Of a stretch of 64,000 nt of DNA, positions 8,036 through 17,000 are shown piece after piece (the first letter of the stretch is position 1; each line of letters starts with the position of its first letter). Below the pieces are notes generated by a model, which saw nothing but the letters and a program-made list of their open reading frames with translations, ran no database searches and was not told the DNA's origin. A program made the translations under genes and the position numbers. This DNA comes from CAYLPJ01 sp964385465 (lineage in GTDB: Bacteria > Planctomycetota > Phycisphaerae > SM23-33): contig CAYLPJ010000020.1 of assembly GCA_964385465.1 (NCBI GenBank), positions 26,967 to 90,966 of the forward strand. The letters run 5' to 3'.

Positions 8036-9079
8036 TTGGCCAAAGTGCGAGCGGCGGTTATCGGGTGCGGGCGGCGGAACGACGAGCAGCGGATCGGCTG
8101 TGGGGTCTCGACCAATCACGGCAAGGCCTATGCCGGGCTGGACGGTGTCGAGACGGTCGCCTTCTGCGACCTCGTGTCCACCCGCGCCGAGGCCTTCCGC
8201 GACGAGCACGGCACCGGCGAGGAACGCATCTACACCGACTGCCGCGAAATGCTCGACCAGGAGAAGCCCGACATCGTCTCGGTCTGCACCTGGCCCAAGG
8301 ATCACCCCAAACTCGTCATCGCCTGCGCCGAGGCGGGCGTTCCCGCCGTGCACTGCGAGAAGCCGATGGCCCTGACCTGGGGGGCCGCCAAGCGGATGGC
8401 CGAGGCCTGCCGCCGCGGCGGCACGCAGTTGACGTTCAACCACCAGCGGCGGTTCAACCCGCCGTTCCGCAAGGTCCGCGAGCTCCTGGCCGACGGGGAG
8501 GTCGGCGAGCTGCTGCGCATCGAGTCCTACACGGGCAACCTCTACGACTGGGGCACGCACTGGTTTGACATGACGTTCTTCTTCAACGGCGACGTCCCGG
8601 CCGAGTGGGTCATGGGCCAGGTGGACGTCCGCACGTCGCACACCGTCTTCGGCGCGCCGCTGGAGCACCAGGGCCTCTCGTTCTTCCGGTTCACCAACGG
8701 CGTCTACGCGATGATGTGCACCGGCCAGGACGCGCCGCGCAACGTCGCCTTCCGCCTGATCGGCACCGAGGGGGTGATCGAGTTGGGCGGCTCCGGCGGC
8801 GCCGGCCTGCGGATCATGGGCAAGGGCCACAAGGGCTGGAAGCAACTGGACAAGGAGCCCCAGCTCCACGGCGCCGAGCCGTTCGCCCTGGCCATCGCCG
8901 ACGCGGTCGACGCGCTCCAGAACAAGCGCGAACCGGAACTGGCCGCGCGAAAGGCCCTTCAGTCCACCGAGGTGCTCTTCGCGACCTACGAGTCCGCCCG
9001 GCGAGGCAACCGCGTGGACCTGCCACTCGATGTCGACGACTCGCCCATCGCCGCGCTGATCGCAGGCGGCGGGCGGTAG
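8036..9079 (+). CDS. Gfo/Idh/MocA family NAD(P)-dependent oxidoreductase
   Basis: 347 residues from a TTG at 8036. AAGGAG at 8023-8028 is seven bases upstream and the protein then begins exactly at the Rossmann strand (AKVRAAVIGCG), as is normal for the family; an upstream ATG-led version would carry a meaningless extension. The nucleotide-binding GxGxxx motif is at residues 9-14 and the EKP motif with catalytic lysine is in HCEKPMALTW. NHQRRFNPPFRKVREL and GTHWFDMTFFFNG belong to the C-terminal substrate domain. Such enzymes oxidise or epimerise sugars and cyclitols in the cytoplasm. The substrate is unknown. Confidence 0.88.
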   Translation: MAKVRAAVIGCGRRNDEQRIGCGVSTNHGKAYAGLDGVETVAFCDLVSTRAEAFRDEHGTGEERIYTDCREMLDQEKPDIVSVCTWPKDHPKLVIACAEAGVPAVHCEKPMALTWGAAKRMAEACRRGGTQLTFNHQRRFNPPFRKVRELLADGEVGELLRIESYTGNLYDWGTHWFDMTFFFNGDVPAEWVMGQVDVRTSHTVFGAPLEHQGLSFFRFTNGVYAMMCTGQDAPRNVAFRLIGTEGVIELGGSGGAGLRIMGKGHKGWKQLDKEPQLHGAEPFALAIADAVDALQNKREPELAARKALQSTEVLFATYESARRGNRVDLPLDVDDSPIAALIAGGGR

Positions 9080-9088
9080 CCGCCCCGC

Positions 9089-9334
9089 TCACCCGGCCTG
9101 GCCCGGCTGACGCGGGTCCAGCGAGACCTCCAGCCCCTCGGCCGCCCGCTGGATTGTCCGCCACGGCGTGGCCTCGCTGCCGTCGTTGTCGTCGTCGGCG
9201 TCGGGGTGTTCGGCGGCGACATGGAACGTCCGCTCCCAGTGCCGCTGGGCCTCCCACGTGCGGAAGCTCGTCCCGTCCGGCAGGACCACCGGCGGGTCGA
9301 TCTCGCGCAGATCGCAGCTTCTCGGGTCGTCCAC
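9089..9334 (-). pseudogene. N-terminal remnant of a right-handed beta-helix protein
   Basis: An 81-residue frame with GTG start at 9334 preceded by AAGGAG at ideal spacing. The sequence (VLPDGTSFRTWEAQRHW, TFHVAAEHPDADDDNDGSEA, TPWRTIQRAAEGLEV) matches from memory the opening of planctomycete right-handed parallel beta-helix proteins, whose first coil reads as G.S.DNPGT..KPFRTIQ.A. Those proteins run for several hundred residues, whereas this one stops right after the first TIQRAAE turn. It is therefore probably a 3'-truncated gene whose translation signals survive; a true short protein is the alternative. Its stop is 9 bases from the convergent oxidoreductase stop. Confidence 0.55.
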
Positions 9335-9380
9335 GATGCGCTCCTTGCATTCCCGGCGGGGGCCGGCGTGTTGCGGGAAA

Positions 9381-9397
9381 CCGGGCCGGCAGCCCGG
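9381..9397 (-). terminator. Probable intrinsic terminator after riboflavin synthase
   Basis: Read on the minus strand, CCGGGC-TGCCG-GCCCGG forms a 6-bp stem with a 5-base loop and is followed by TTT. It begins 9 bases after the riboflavin synthase stop codon and lies ahead of the beta-helix remnant. Confidence 0.45.
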
Positions 9398-9405
9398 CGG
9401 GGCGG

Positions 9406-10080
9406 TTACGCGAAGCCGGCGTCGCGGAGCTTCTCCAGTGTCAGCCCGCCGGGGCCTCCCCCGGCCGAACCGTGCGAGCGGTCGCCGCCGACCATGCCGG
9501 CGAGGTACCGCCGCACGTACTTCCCGATCACGTCCGTCTCGATGTTCACGCGCCGGCCCGTTTCGGCGTCCGCCAGTGTCGTCTCGGCCAGCGTCGTCGG
9601 AATCAGTGCCACCGCGAACGTACCCTCCCCCACGGCGGAAAGGGTCAGGGAAACCCCCGCCACCGCCACCGAGCCCTTGACGACCATCTCTTCGGTCAGC
9701 GCCCGCTCGGCCGCGAATTCCACCGTCCACTGATCCGCCCGCCGGTCCACGCGGCGGATCTCCGCCACGCCGTCGACGTGCCCCTGCACGAGGTGTCCGT
9801 CCAGCCCGTCGCCCAGGCGCAGCGCCCGCTCGAGGTTCACGCGTGTCCCCGCCCCGGCCTCGCCGAGGGTCGTCCGCACGACCGTCTCGGCCGCGACGTC
9901 GAACTCGACGGCCGCCCCGTCAATCCCGCAGGCGGTCAGGCACGCGCCGTCCACCGCCACGCTGTCCCCGAGCGTCAGCCCGTCAGCCAGCGGCCCGACT
10001 TCGACGGTCACCCGCCGCCCGTCCGCGACGCGCCGCATCCCCCGCACCCGCCCGACATGCTGTACGATGCCCGTAAACAT
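9406..10080 (-). CDS. ribE: Riboflavin synthase alpha chain
   Basis: 224 residues, normal length. It starts with the family hallmark MFTGIVQHVG and shows the two tandem lumazine-binding (beta-barrel) halves: residues 1-97 with GDSVAVDGACLTAC, and residues about 98-200 with HLVQGHVDGVAEI and VKGSVAVAGVSLTLS. It catalyses dismutation of two 6,7-dimethyl-8-ribityllumazine molecules to riboflavin, the last step of the pathway, in the cytoplasm as a trimer. No other rib genes are nearby and no FMN riboswitch is seen; the promoter hugs the start codon so closely that there is no leader to hold one. A Gly/Ser-rich tail with KLRDAGFA ends the protein. Confidence 0.95.
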   Translation of the reverse strand: MFTGIVQHVGRVRGMRRVADGRRVTVEVGPLADGLTLGDSVAVDGACLTACGIDGAAVEFDVAAETVVRTTLGEAGAGTRVNLERALRLGDGLDGHLVQGHVDGVAEIRRVDRRADQWTVEFAAERALTEEMVVKGSVAVAGVSLTLSAVGEGTFAVALIPTTLAETTLADAETGRRVNIETDVIGKYVRRYLAGMVGGDRSHGSAGGGPGGLTLEKLRDAGFA

Positions 10081-10086
10081 GCCCCC

Positions 10087-10115
10087 ATCCTAGACCCCGC
10101 CTCCCCCCGCGGCAA
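10087..10115 (-). promoter_or_regulatory. Promoter abutting the riboflavin synthase start (leaderless?)
   Basis: On the minus strand: TTGCCG (10115-10110), 17-base spacer, TAGGAT (10092-10087). Only six bases separate the -10 box from the ATG at 10080, so transcription should begin at or next to the A of the start codon. A GGGGG run lies in that gap but would not be in the mRNA if the start is as predicted. Confidence 0.5.
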
Positions 10116-10156
10116 CCGGCTTCACAGCGCGGGCCGCTCTCGCCGACGGCGCAGAG

Positions 10157-12451
10157 CTACTTGATCAGGCGGGCCTCGATGGTGGCGATCTGGCGGTTGG
10201 CGAAGTCGTCGGTGAGGAACCACCGCTGATAGAGGCCGGTGATCTCTCTCATGTAGCGGTCCACCTGCGCCTTCCGCAGATTGCGCTTCATCTTCTTCGG
10301 CCTCTGCTTGTCCTGGATGGGCGGCCGGATGCGGTCGGCGGGGGGGCGGTAGGACGGGTCGTAAACCAGCAGCGGCAGGTCCTCGGCGGGCAGGAGGTGT
10401 CGCCACAGGAAGGCCTGCATGCTGTCTTCGGCGGGCACGGCCTGGCGGACGACGTCGCGGCCGCCGATCCTGGCGGTGCCGAGCATGGTGACGTTGACGG
10501 CGGCTTCCATGACGTCCACCGTGGACTTGACGGCGATCCGGGTGGTCTCCTTCTTGGCGGGCACCGTGGCCCCCGGGGACTCCAGGCCCTCGGGCAGGTC
10601 CTTGAACGTCAGCTTGATCGGCCCGTCGAACCCGTCCCTTCGGATCGCGTAGACGGTCAGCGCCGCGGACCGCTTTCCGCGAATGCAGACGCGGGAGGGC
10701 ACGACGCGAAGGTCGAAATCGGGGCGGGGGTTGCTGATCCGCAAGCGGTAGGCGTACGCCTTGCCCGCGTGGCGCCTCGTGTCGCCGAGGTGCACGTAGT
10801 ACTTCCCGTCGGCGGGCAGCTTCACCATCAGGTAGGAATCGGCATGGTCGGTGTTCCGCCCGGAGGCGGCATCGTGGTGGTCGTCGTTGAGGCCGATCAC
10901 CTTGCCCGCGGCGTCGGTGACCTTCACGAAGGAATCGTACGGCGAGCCGAGCCGCCGGGCGGTGACCTCCGCGACCAACGTCTGCCCGGCCTTGCCCTGA
11001 ACCTCGAAGACGTCCCAGTCGCCCGGGCGGTCCGCCCGGCCGTTGACGACGACCGGCAGCTTCACCTTCTGCGCCTTGGCCGGCTTGTCATTGGACTCGG
11101 CATCGGTGCATTCCGGCAGCGTGCCCAGCGCGAACGGCATGTAGTTTGAGGTGAACCGGCCGTTGTCGGCCGCGACCAGATGCCGTCCGGGCGCGGCGTT
11201 CTTCGGCGGCACGGCGAGCCGGGCCTTGTCGAGGTGCCACCCGTGGGTCTCGACCTTGACGGGCTGGCCGGCGCGGCCGCCGAGGGGGAAGATGCTGGTC
11301 ACGAAGGGCAGTTCGCCGATGGTGATGCGATAGAGGAAGCTCTCGCGGCCGCGGAAGAGCGCGTCGGTGATGCCGAGCACATACTCCCCGTCCTCTGGCA
11401 CCTCGAAGAGGATGACCGGGTCGGGGTGGAACCGGTAGTCGTCGTTGTAGGCCACCTCTTTCCCGTCGGCGTCGTGGAGCTTCAGCACCGCCTGGAACCA
11501 CCCGGGGACGCCGTCGGCGATGTAGGGCACCAGCTCGCGGGCCTTGACGGAGATGACCAGTCGCTGGCCCTTGCGGGCCTCGAAGCGGTACCGGTTGATC
11601 TCTCCCGAGGCGACCTGCCCGTTCATCGTGCAGGGCAGCTTGACGTGCACTTGCTCTTCCTCGGCCGGCCTGTTCCGCTTGGCCCGTTCTTCCTTGCCGA
11701 GGACGGGCTTCTGGGCCGTCTTCATCGGCTTGCGGGCGACTTCCGGGACCTGGCCGACGCAGAACGGAATCGCGTTGGAGACGCCCTGTTTCGTGACCAC
11801 GCGGATCTCCCGCGGGCCGGGCTTCGCATCGGGGGCGATGGTGACCTCCGCGAAGACGAGCTCTCTGTGCGACCGCACGGCCGGCTGGCGCTCATCCTCG
11901 GCGAACCGCCTCTCGATCCGCTTGATCAGGTTCTGCCGCGCCCTCTCCATGTCCGATTTCGGCGCCTTCTTCGCCGTGCCTCCCGCGGCGGGCCCGGAGA
12001 CCTGCGCCTTATCCAGCGACGCGTTGCACTTGTCGCAGACGGTGGCGGTCAGCGGGTTGAGTTGCCCGCACGCCGGGCAGACCAGGCCGCTGCGCTTCGG
12101 TGGCTCGGGAACCTTGGGGAACTCGTAGTAGGCCATCCTGGCGACCATCGCCTCGCTCAGTTGCGGTTTCTTCTTGCGCAGCTCCCGCAGTTGCTGCCGC
12201 AGCAGGCCGAGCTCCTGGTTGCCCATCACCTCGTAGTATTCGACGAGGCGAACGGACACGCCCTCGCCGGTGACGATCACCTCCGAGGGATGCGTCAGCC
12301 TCTGGCCGCCCAGGCGGATGGGGAATGTCGTGCCCTGCTGCCCGCCGGCGGGGTAGACGTAGCCGATGTACTGGCTCTGGGCAAAGGCCGGCGTCGCCGC
12401 GGCCGCCAGGAGAGTCAGAGCCAGGACGGGGAGCTTCGTACGCGTATCCAT
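10157..12451 (-). CDS. Secreted protein with pre-peptidase (PPC) domains and zinc ribbon
   Basis: 764 residues; signal peptide 1-24 (LALTLLAAAATPAFA). Residues 25-60 (YVYPAGGQQGTTFPIRLGG) are typical of the third protein of planctomycete DUF1549/DUF1501 clusters. Around residues 120-146 there is a four-cysteine zinc ribbon (CPACG, then CDKC), which is unexpected outside the cytoplasm. Two PPC-like beta-sandwich domains follow: about 275-375 (INRYRFEARKGQRLVISV, DGEYVLGITD) and about 465-570 (DWDVFEVQGKAGQTLVAEV, DGKYYVHLGD). It is last in a minus-strand trio after the DUF1501 gene, 51 bases away with a hairpin between. Partner binding in the envelope is a guess; family placement is good. Confidence 0.85.
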   Translation of the reverse strand: MDTRTKLPVLALTLLAAAATPAFAQSQYIGYVYPAGGQQGTTFPIRLGGQRLTHPSEVIVTGEGVSVRLVEYYEVMGNQELGLLRQQLRELRKKKPQLSEAMVARMAYYEFPKVPEPPKRSGLVCPACGQLNPLTATVCDKCNASLDKAQVSGPAAGGTAKKAPKSDMERARQNLIKRIERRFAEDERQPAVRSHRELVFAEVTIAPDAKPGPREIRVVTKQGVSNAIPFCVGQVPEVARKPMKTAQKPVLGKEERAKRNRPAEEEQVHVKLPCTMNGQVASGEINRYRFEARKGQRLVISVKARELVPYIADGVPGWFQAVLKLHDADGKEVAYNDDYRFHPDPVILFEVPEDGEYVLGITDALFRGRESFLYRITIGELPFVTSIFPLGGRAGQPVKVETHGWHLDKARLAVPPKNAAPGRHLVAADNGRFTSNYMPFALGTLPECTDAESNDKPAKAQKVKLPVVVNGRADRPGDWDVFEVQGKAGQTLVAEVTARRLGSPYDSFVKVTDAAGKVIGLNDDHHDAASGRNTDHADSYLMVKLPADGKYYVHLGDTRRHAGKAYAYRLRISNPRPDFDLRVVPSRVCIRGKRSAALTVYAIRRDGFDGPIKLTFKDLPEGLESPGATVPAKKETTRIAVKSTVDVMEAAVNVTMLGTARIGGRDVVRQAVPAEDSMQAFLWRHLLPAEDLPLLVYDPSYRPPADRIRPPIQDKQRPKKMKRNLRKAQVDRYMREITGLYQRWFLTDDFANRQIATIEARLIK

Positions 12452-12479
12452 GACGTTCTCCGTGCTTCTCTTCGGCGAA

Positions 12480-12496
12480 GGCCCCCACCGGGGGCC
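12480..12496 (-). other. Intercistronic hairpin between DUF1501 and PPC genes
   Basis: GGCCCCC (12480-12486), loop ACC, GGGGGCC (12490-12496): a perfect 7-bp GC stem just after the DUF1501 stop codon. There is no T-run and the downstream gene begins 29 bases later, so it is more likely an mRNA-processing or stabilising hairpin or partial attenuator than a full terminator. Confidence 0.4.
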
Positions 12497-12502
12497 GGGC
12501 TG

Positions 12503-13918
12503 CTACATGATCTCTTCCAGCATGCCCGTCGATCGCATGCCTTCCTTCTCGGCGTCCAGGACGCGTGCCTCGAAGCCCAACGGGTGCGGGAGCTTGGCGT
12601 TGGAATCGATGCCCGCCAGGAGGTAGAAGCTGCCCAGCAGGTCCGCCGGGTAGACGGGGCGTTCCTTGACCTTCGCGCCCTTCTCGTCGGAGGCGCCGAC
12701 GATCTGCCCGCCCTTGAATCCGCCGCCGGCGACCAGGACGGTGAAGACCGCCCCGTAGTGATGCCGCCCGCCGTTCCACGGCGGCTCCCAGGAGACCTTC
12801 GGCGAGCGGCCGAACTCGCCGGTGCACCAGACCAGCGTGTTGTCGAGCAGGCCCTTGTTGCTCAGGTCCTCCAGCAGGGCCGCCAGCCCCTGGTCGAGCA
12901 TGGGACACTGGCGTTTCATGGTGGGGAAGTGGTTCTTGTGGGTATCCCACCCGCCGGGGAAGCTGATGGTTACATAGGGCACGCCTGCCTCGACCATTCG
13001 CCGTGCGGCAAGGCATTCCTGCCCGAAGGTGTGCCGGCCGTAGCGGTTGCGCAGAGCGGCGGGCTCATTGTTGAGATTGAAGACCTCTCGCCCCCTGCCC
13101 AGGATCAAGCCGTAGGCCTTCTGTCTGGCGGCCTCGGCCTCGGCGACCTCGGGGACCTCCGACAAGCCGTAGCCCATGGTGTTGGTCTTGTCGAGCAGGT
13201 CGCGTCGGGCCCGCTGGCGGGTGTCGTTGATGCCCCGGTTGACGATGCCCGCAACCTCGAAGCGGTCGGCGTTGGGATTGCCGCCCGTGGCGAAGGGCTT
13301 GTACGCCGGGCCGAGGAAGCCCTCTTCGGAGAACCGCCCGGCCGCCCGGAGCATCACGATGTAGGGAGGCAGCAGGCCCTTGTACTGGTCCTTCTTGAAG
13401 TAGGAGAAGATGGCCCCCACGCTCGGGTAGGCCAGGCGTCCGCCGGCCTTGTGGCCGGTCTGCATGAGGTAGGCGGCCGTCTCGTGCCCGTTGATGCCGT
13501 GGGTCATGCTGCGGATGAGCGAGAACTTGTCGGCCTGCTTGGCCAGGTAGGGGAACAGGGCCCCGAACTGGACTCCCTTGATGTTGGTGGGGATGAATTT
13601 GTCGAACTCGCCAAGGTAGTCGTAGCCCGTGCCGGGCTTGGCGTCCCAGGTGTCGGTATGCGACATGCCTCCCCAGAGGAAGATCTGGATGACCGACTTG
13701 ACCTTGCCCTTCTTCTTGGCCTTGGCACGGGCGGCCGCGTCCCGCTTGGCCTTGAGCTCGGCGACCGCGTCCGCGGGCTTCTTCTTGGACTTGGCCGCCA
13801 GGTCGCGAGGGCTCAAGCCCGTGGCCGCGATCATGCCGGCGGCGCCGAGGGCACCGCGCCGGATGGCTTCACGTCTGGACAGTCGCTCCGGCCCGTCTCG
13901 ATGGTGATCTGAAGTCAT
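12503..13918 (-). CDS. DUF1501 protein, Tat-exported
   Basis: 471 residues, standard for DUF1501 (alkaline-phosphatase-superfamily fold). A twin-arginine signal is visible: SRREAIRRG near residue 12, then AAGMIAATGLSPRDLAAK. Family blocks include QIFLWGGMSHTDTWDAKPG, LIRSMTHGINGHETAAYLMQ, VPYVTISFPGGWDTHKNHF and TLVWCTGEFGRSPKVS. DUF1501 genes are nearly always paired with DUF1549/DUF1553 genes in Planctomycetota, as here. Function is unproven; envelope location is inferred from the Tat signal. GGAAGGAG precedes the ATG. It lies 88 bases after the DUF1549/DUF1553 gene. Confidence 0.93.
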   Translation of the reverse strand: MTSDHHRDGPERLSRREAIRRGALGAAGMIAATGLSPRDLAAKSKKKPADAVAELKAKRDAAARAKAKKKGKVKSVIQIFLWGGMSHTDTWDAKPGTGYDYLGEFDKFIPTNIKGVQFGALFPYLAKQADKFSLIRSMTHGINGHETAAYLMQTGHKAGGRLAYPSVGAIFSYFKKDQYKGLLPPYIVMLRAAGRFSEEGFLGPAYKPFATGGNPNADRFEVAGIVNRGINDTRQRARRDLLDKTNTMGYGLSEVPEVAEAEAARQKAYGLILGRGREVFNLNNEPAALRNRYGRHTFGQECLAARRMVEAGVPYVTISFPGGWDTHKNHFPTMKRQCPMLDQGLAALLEDLSNKGLLDNTLVWCTGEFGRSPKVSWEPPWNGGRHHYGAVFTVLVAGGGFKGGQIVGASDEKGAKVKERPVYPADLLGSFYLLAGIDSNAKLPHPLGFEARVLDAEKEGMRSTGMLEEIM

Positions 13919-14006
13919 ACTCGGTGCTCTCCTTCCGCTTCCACATCAACCGTGGTGCAGGAACCGTCTGTGTTTCGGGTATCGCGCTGCCTCGCCCCGG
14001 CGGGGG

Positions 14007-17000
14007 TCAATGCCGCAGCAGGAACTCGGGGCTGTTGATCAGCGCCCAGGCGAGGTCCAGCCAGACGTCTCGCCCTTTGGCCGCGCCGGCCTTGGCGTAT
14101 TCCTCGGCGGCCTGGATGTCGGGTTCGGTGGGGAACCGTGACAGTATAGTCAGGTAAAGCCTCTCGGCGATCTCGGCCGGCTTGCCTCCGGCGGCGATGA
14201 TCGCCTTGAGTCTGGGGCCTTGATAGAGCTTGTTCTGTATCGCCGCGGAGTTGAGCATGTAGAGCCACTGCGTCGATCCGAGCTGGTTGACGCGTTCGTT
14301 CTCCATGCCGGTCGACCGCGCGGACCGCCCGAACAGCGTCAGGAAGGAGCTGGTCACGCTGCCGTCGGCCAGCGCCACGGCGGGCATGTCCTCCGGGATG
14401 TACGTGAAGGGCTCCGGGACGGCGCTGGTGTAGAGGTCCGAGCTGCCCGTGATGTCGTTGAGGGCGTCGATCAATACCTCCGCCTCGACGCGGCGCAGGT
14501 GGTAATGGGCGAAATGGGCCGCGGCCTCCGGCTTCGTCGATCGCGGAACCGACGAGAGCTGGTAGGTCGTCGACGTCAGGATCAGCCGCTTGAGGTGCTT
14601 GAGGTCGTACCCGTGGGAGACCAGTTCCTCCTCCAGGTAGGTCAGCACCTCCGGGTTGCTGGGGGGGTTGTCCTGGCGGATGTCGTCGGGCTCGTGGATG
14701 ATGCCCCGCCCCATGATCCAGGCCCACGTGCGGTTGGCGATCGCCTTGGCGAACCACGGGTTCTCCGGCCGGATCAGCCAGTCCGCGAAGACCACCCGCG
14801 GATCGCGGTCGGGCGGGACGGCCGTCTTGGCACCGTCGGGGAAGACGGCCTTCAGGGGCCCGTTGGGCTTCAGCGGCTTCTCAAGTTCGCGGGGGATGGT
14901 GTTGGTCACGGTCACGGACTTGTCGACCGCGGGCACGCCCGGCGCCGTGCTGCCGGGTACCTCGGTCGAGTTCAGCGGGTCCCAGAAGACGATCTCCTCT
15001 TTCCACTCGCTGGTGGGCTTGTAGCCGATCTGGGAGAAGAACGCCGCCATGCCCTCCCGGCGTTCCTGCGGCCAGGAGTGGATCCGCGTGCCCATCAGCG
15101 CCAGCCCGGTGGCCGCGGCGACGCCCTCGGGGGTCTTGTTCTGGATGGCGCGGTAGAAGTTGACCGGGCCGACGCGGAAGTTGCTTCCGCTGGAGGTGAG
15201 CAGCTCGCGGGCGAACTGATCGTAGGGCTTGTTCTCGGCGATGGATTCCCAGATCCATCGGTGGTAGGCCTGGGCGGCATTGGGCCAGACCTTGACGGGG
15301 AACTCGGCCTTGACCCTGAGGATGTCGCTCCACTTCATGGCCCAGTAGTCGAAATGGGCCTTCCGCTCCAGCAGGCGGTCGACGAGAGCGACGCGCTTGT
15401 TCTTGTCCTTGCTTCGGATGAAGGCCTTGGCCTCCTCGGCGGTGGGCAGCGTGCCCGTCACGTCCAGGTAGGCACGGCGGAGGAAGACGGCGTCGGAGCA
15501 CAGTGCGGGCTTGATCCCGAGGGACTTGAGCTTCGCGAAGACGAGCTCGTCGATCTTGTTCGAGGGCTTGGCCGGGCCGGGGCTGTCCAGCAGCTTCGGC
15601 ACGCGACGGGAGGCGACCAGCCGGTAGAGCACGCCCTTGGCCTGCTCGGCTTGAGCACGCTTCTCGCCGGCGAGGTTTCTGGCAGCCACGTACGCCGCCC
15701 GCTTCTTCTCGGCATCCTTCTTGAGCGGGACGGCGGCGGCCTCGGCCGCCTTGGCGGCCTTCTCGTCGGCGACATGCGTCTTCTTGGCCGAGGCGATCCG
15801 CTTCTTCAGGTTCGCCAGGTGCTTCTCCGCCGACTCCTTTCTCTTCTTCGCCCGAGCCAGCGCCTGCGTCGCACGGTTGGCCTTCAGGGCCGCCTGCTCC
15901 AGTGCCTTCTGAACCGGGTCCAGCGCCTTCTTCGCGGCGTTGGCTGCCTGGCGCTTCGCGGCGGCGGCCGCGGCGGCCTTCCTGCTGGCCGCGTCCAACT
16001 CCAGCAACTCACCGGCGGCCTTTCGGGCCGATTCGTTCGCCCCGGCCGCGGCATCTATCTGCTTCCTGGCCTTCGGCAGGGCCTGATCGGAGGCTGTCTT
16101 GGCGGCTCTGGCTTCGTTGAGCTTCTTCTCGGCGGCCGCCACAGCTCCCTTGGCCGCCTTCTCTGCCTCGCGGGCCTTGGCCAGGGCGGCCTTGGCGGCG
16201 TCGGCGGCCTTCCGCCTGGCGGCCGCGTCGTCGGCAGCCTGCTTGCTCGCCTTGGACTTGGCGTCCTCGCCGGAGAGCTTCCTGGCCTTGGCCTCGGCGT
16301 CTGCGGCGGCCTTGTCGGCTGTCTGGAAGGCCTTGGCGGCGTCGGCGGCCTGCTTGGCGGCCTTGGCCAGGCGGGCGTCGGCCTGGTTCTTCGCAGCCGT
16401 GGCGTCGGTGACGGCCTTGGTCGCTCTTGCCGCGTTGGCGCGGGCGTTCTCGTGGGCCTTCTTCGCCTTGGCGAGTGCGGCCGCGGCGTCCGCGGCGGCC
16501 TTCCGTTTGGCGGCGGCTGCGTCGGCGGCCCGTTTCGTCTCAGCAGCCTCCTTCTCGGCGGCCCGGGCGGCCTGCTCGGCAGCGTCGGCCCTCGTGGTCC
16601 CCGCGGCGATCTGCTTCTTGACGCCGGTCAGGCCGGCCTCGGCCAGCTTCTTCTTCGCGGTGGCCCGGGCGAGCTTCTGGGCCGCGTCGTTGGCTTGCTG
16701 GCGGGCTGCCCGCTCGGCCGCCCGGGCGCGCTCCCAGGCCGCCCGGGCCGCGTCGACCGACTTCCGTTTGGCGGCCGCATCCGCCGCGGCTTGCTTCTTC
16801 TGCTCGTCGGACATGCCGGCTTTTGCCGCCAGGGCCTTTGCTGCGGCCTCGGCCTTTCCGGCGGCCTGCTCGGCGGCCCGGGCGGCCTTGGTCGCGGCCT
16901 CCAGGCGTTTCTTCGCGTTGGGCAGGGCGGCGTCGGCGGCCTTCTTGCGGGCCTGCGCGTCGGCGAGTTTCTTCCCGGCGGCGTCGGCGGCGGAGCCGGC

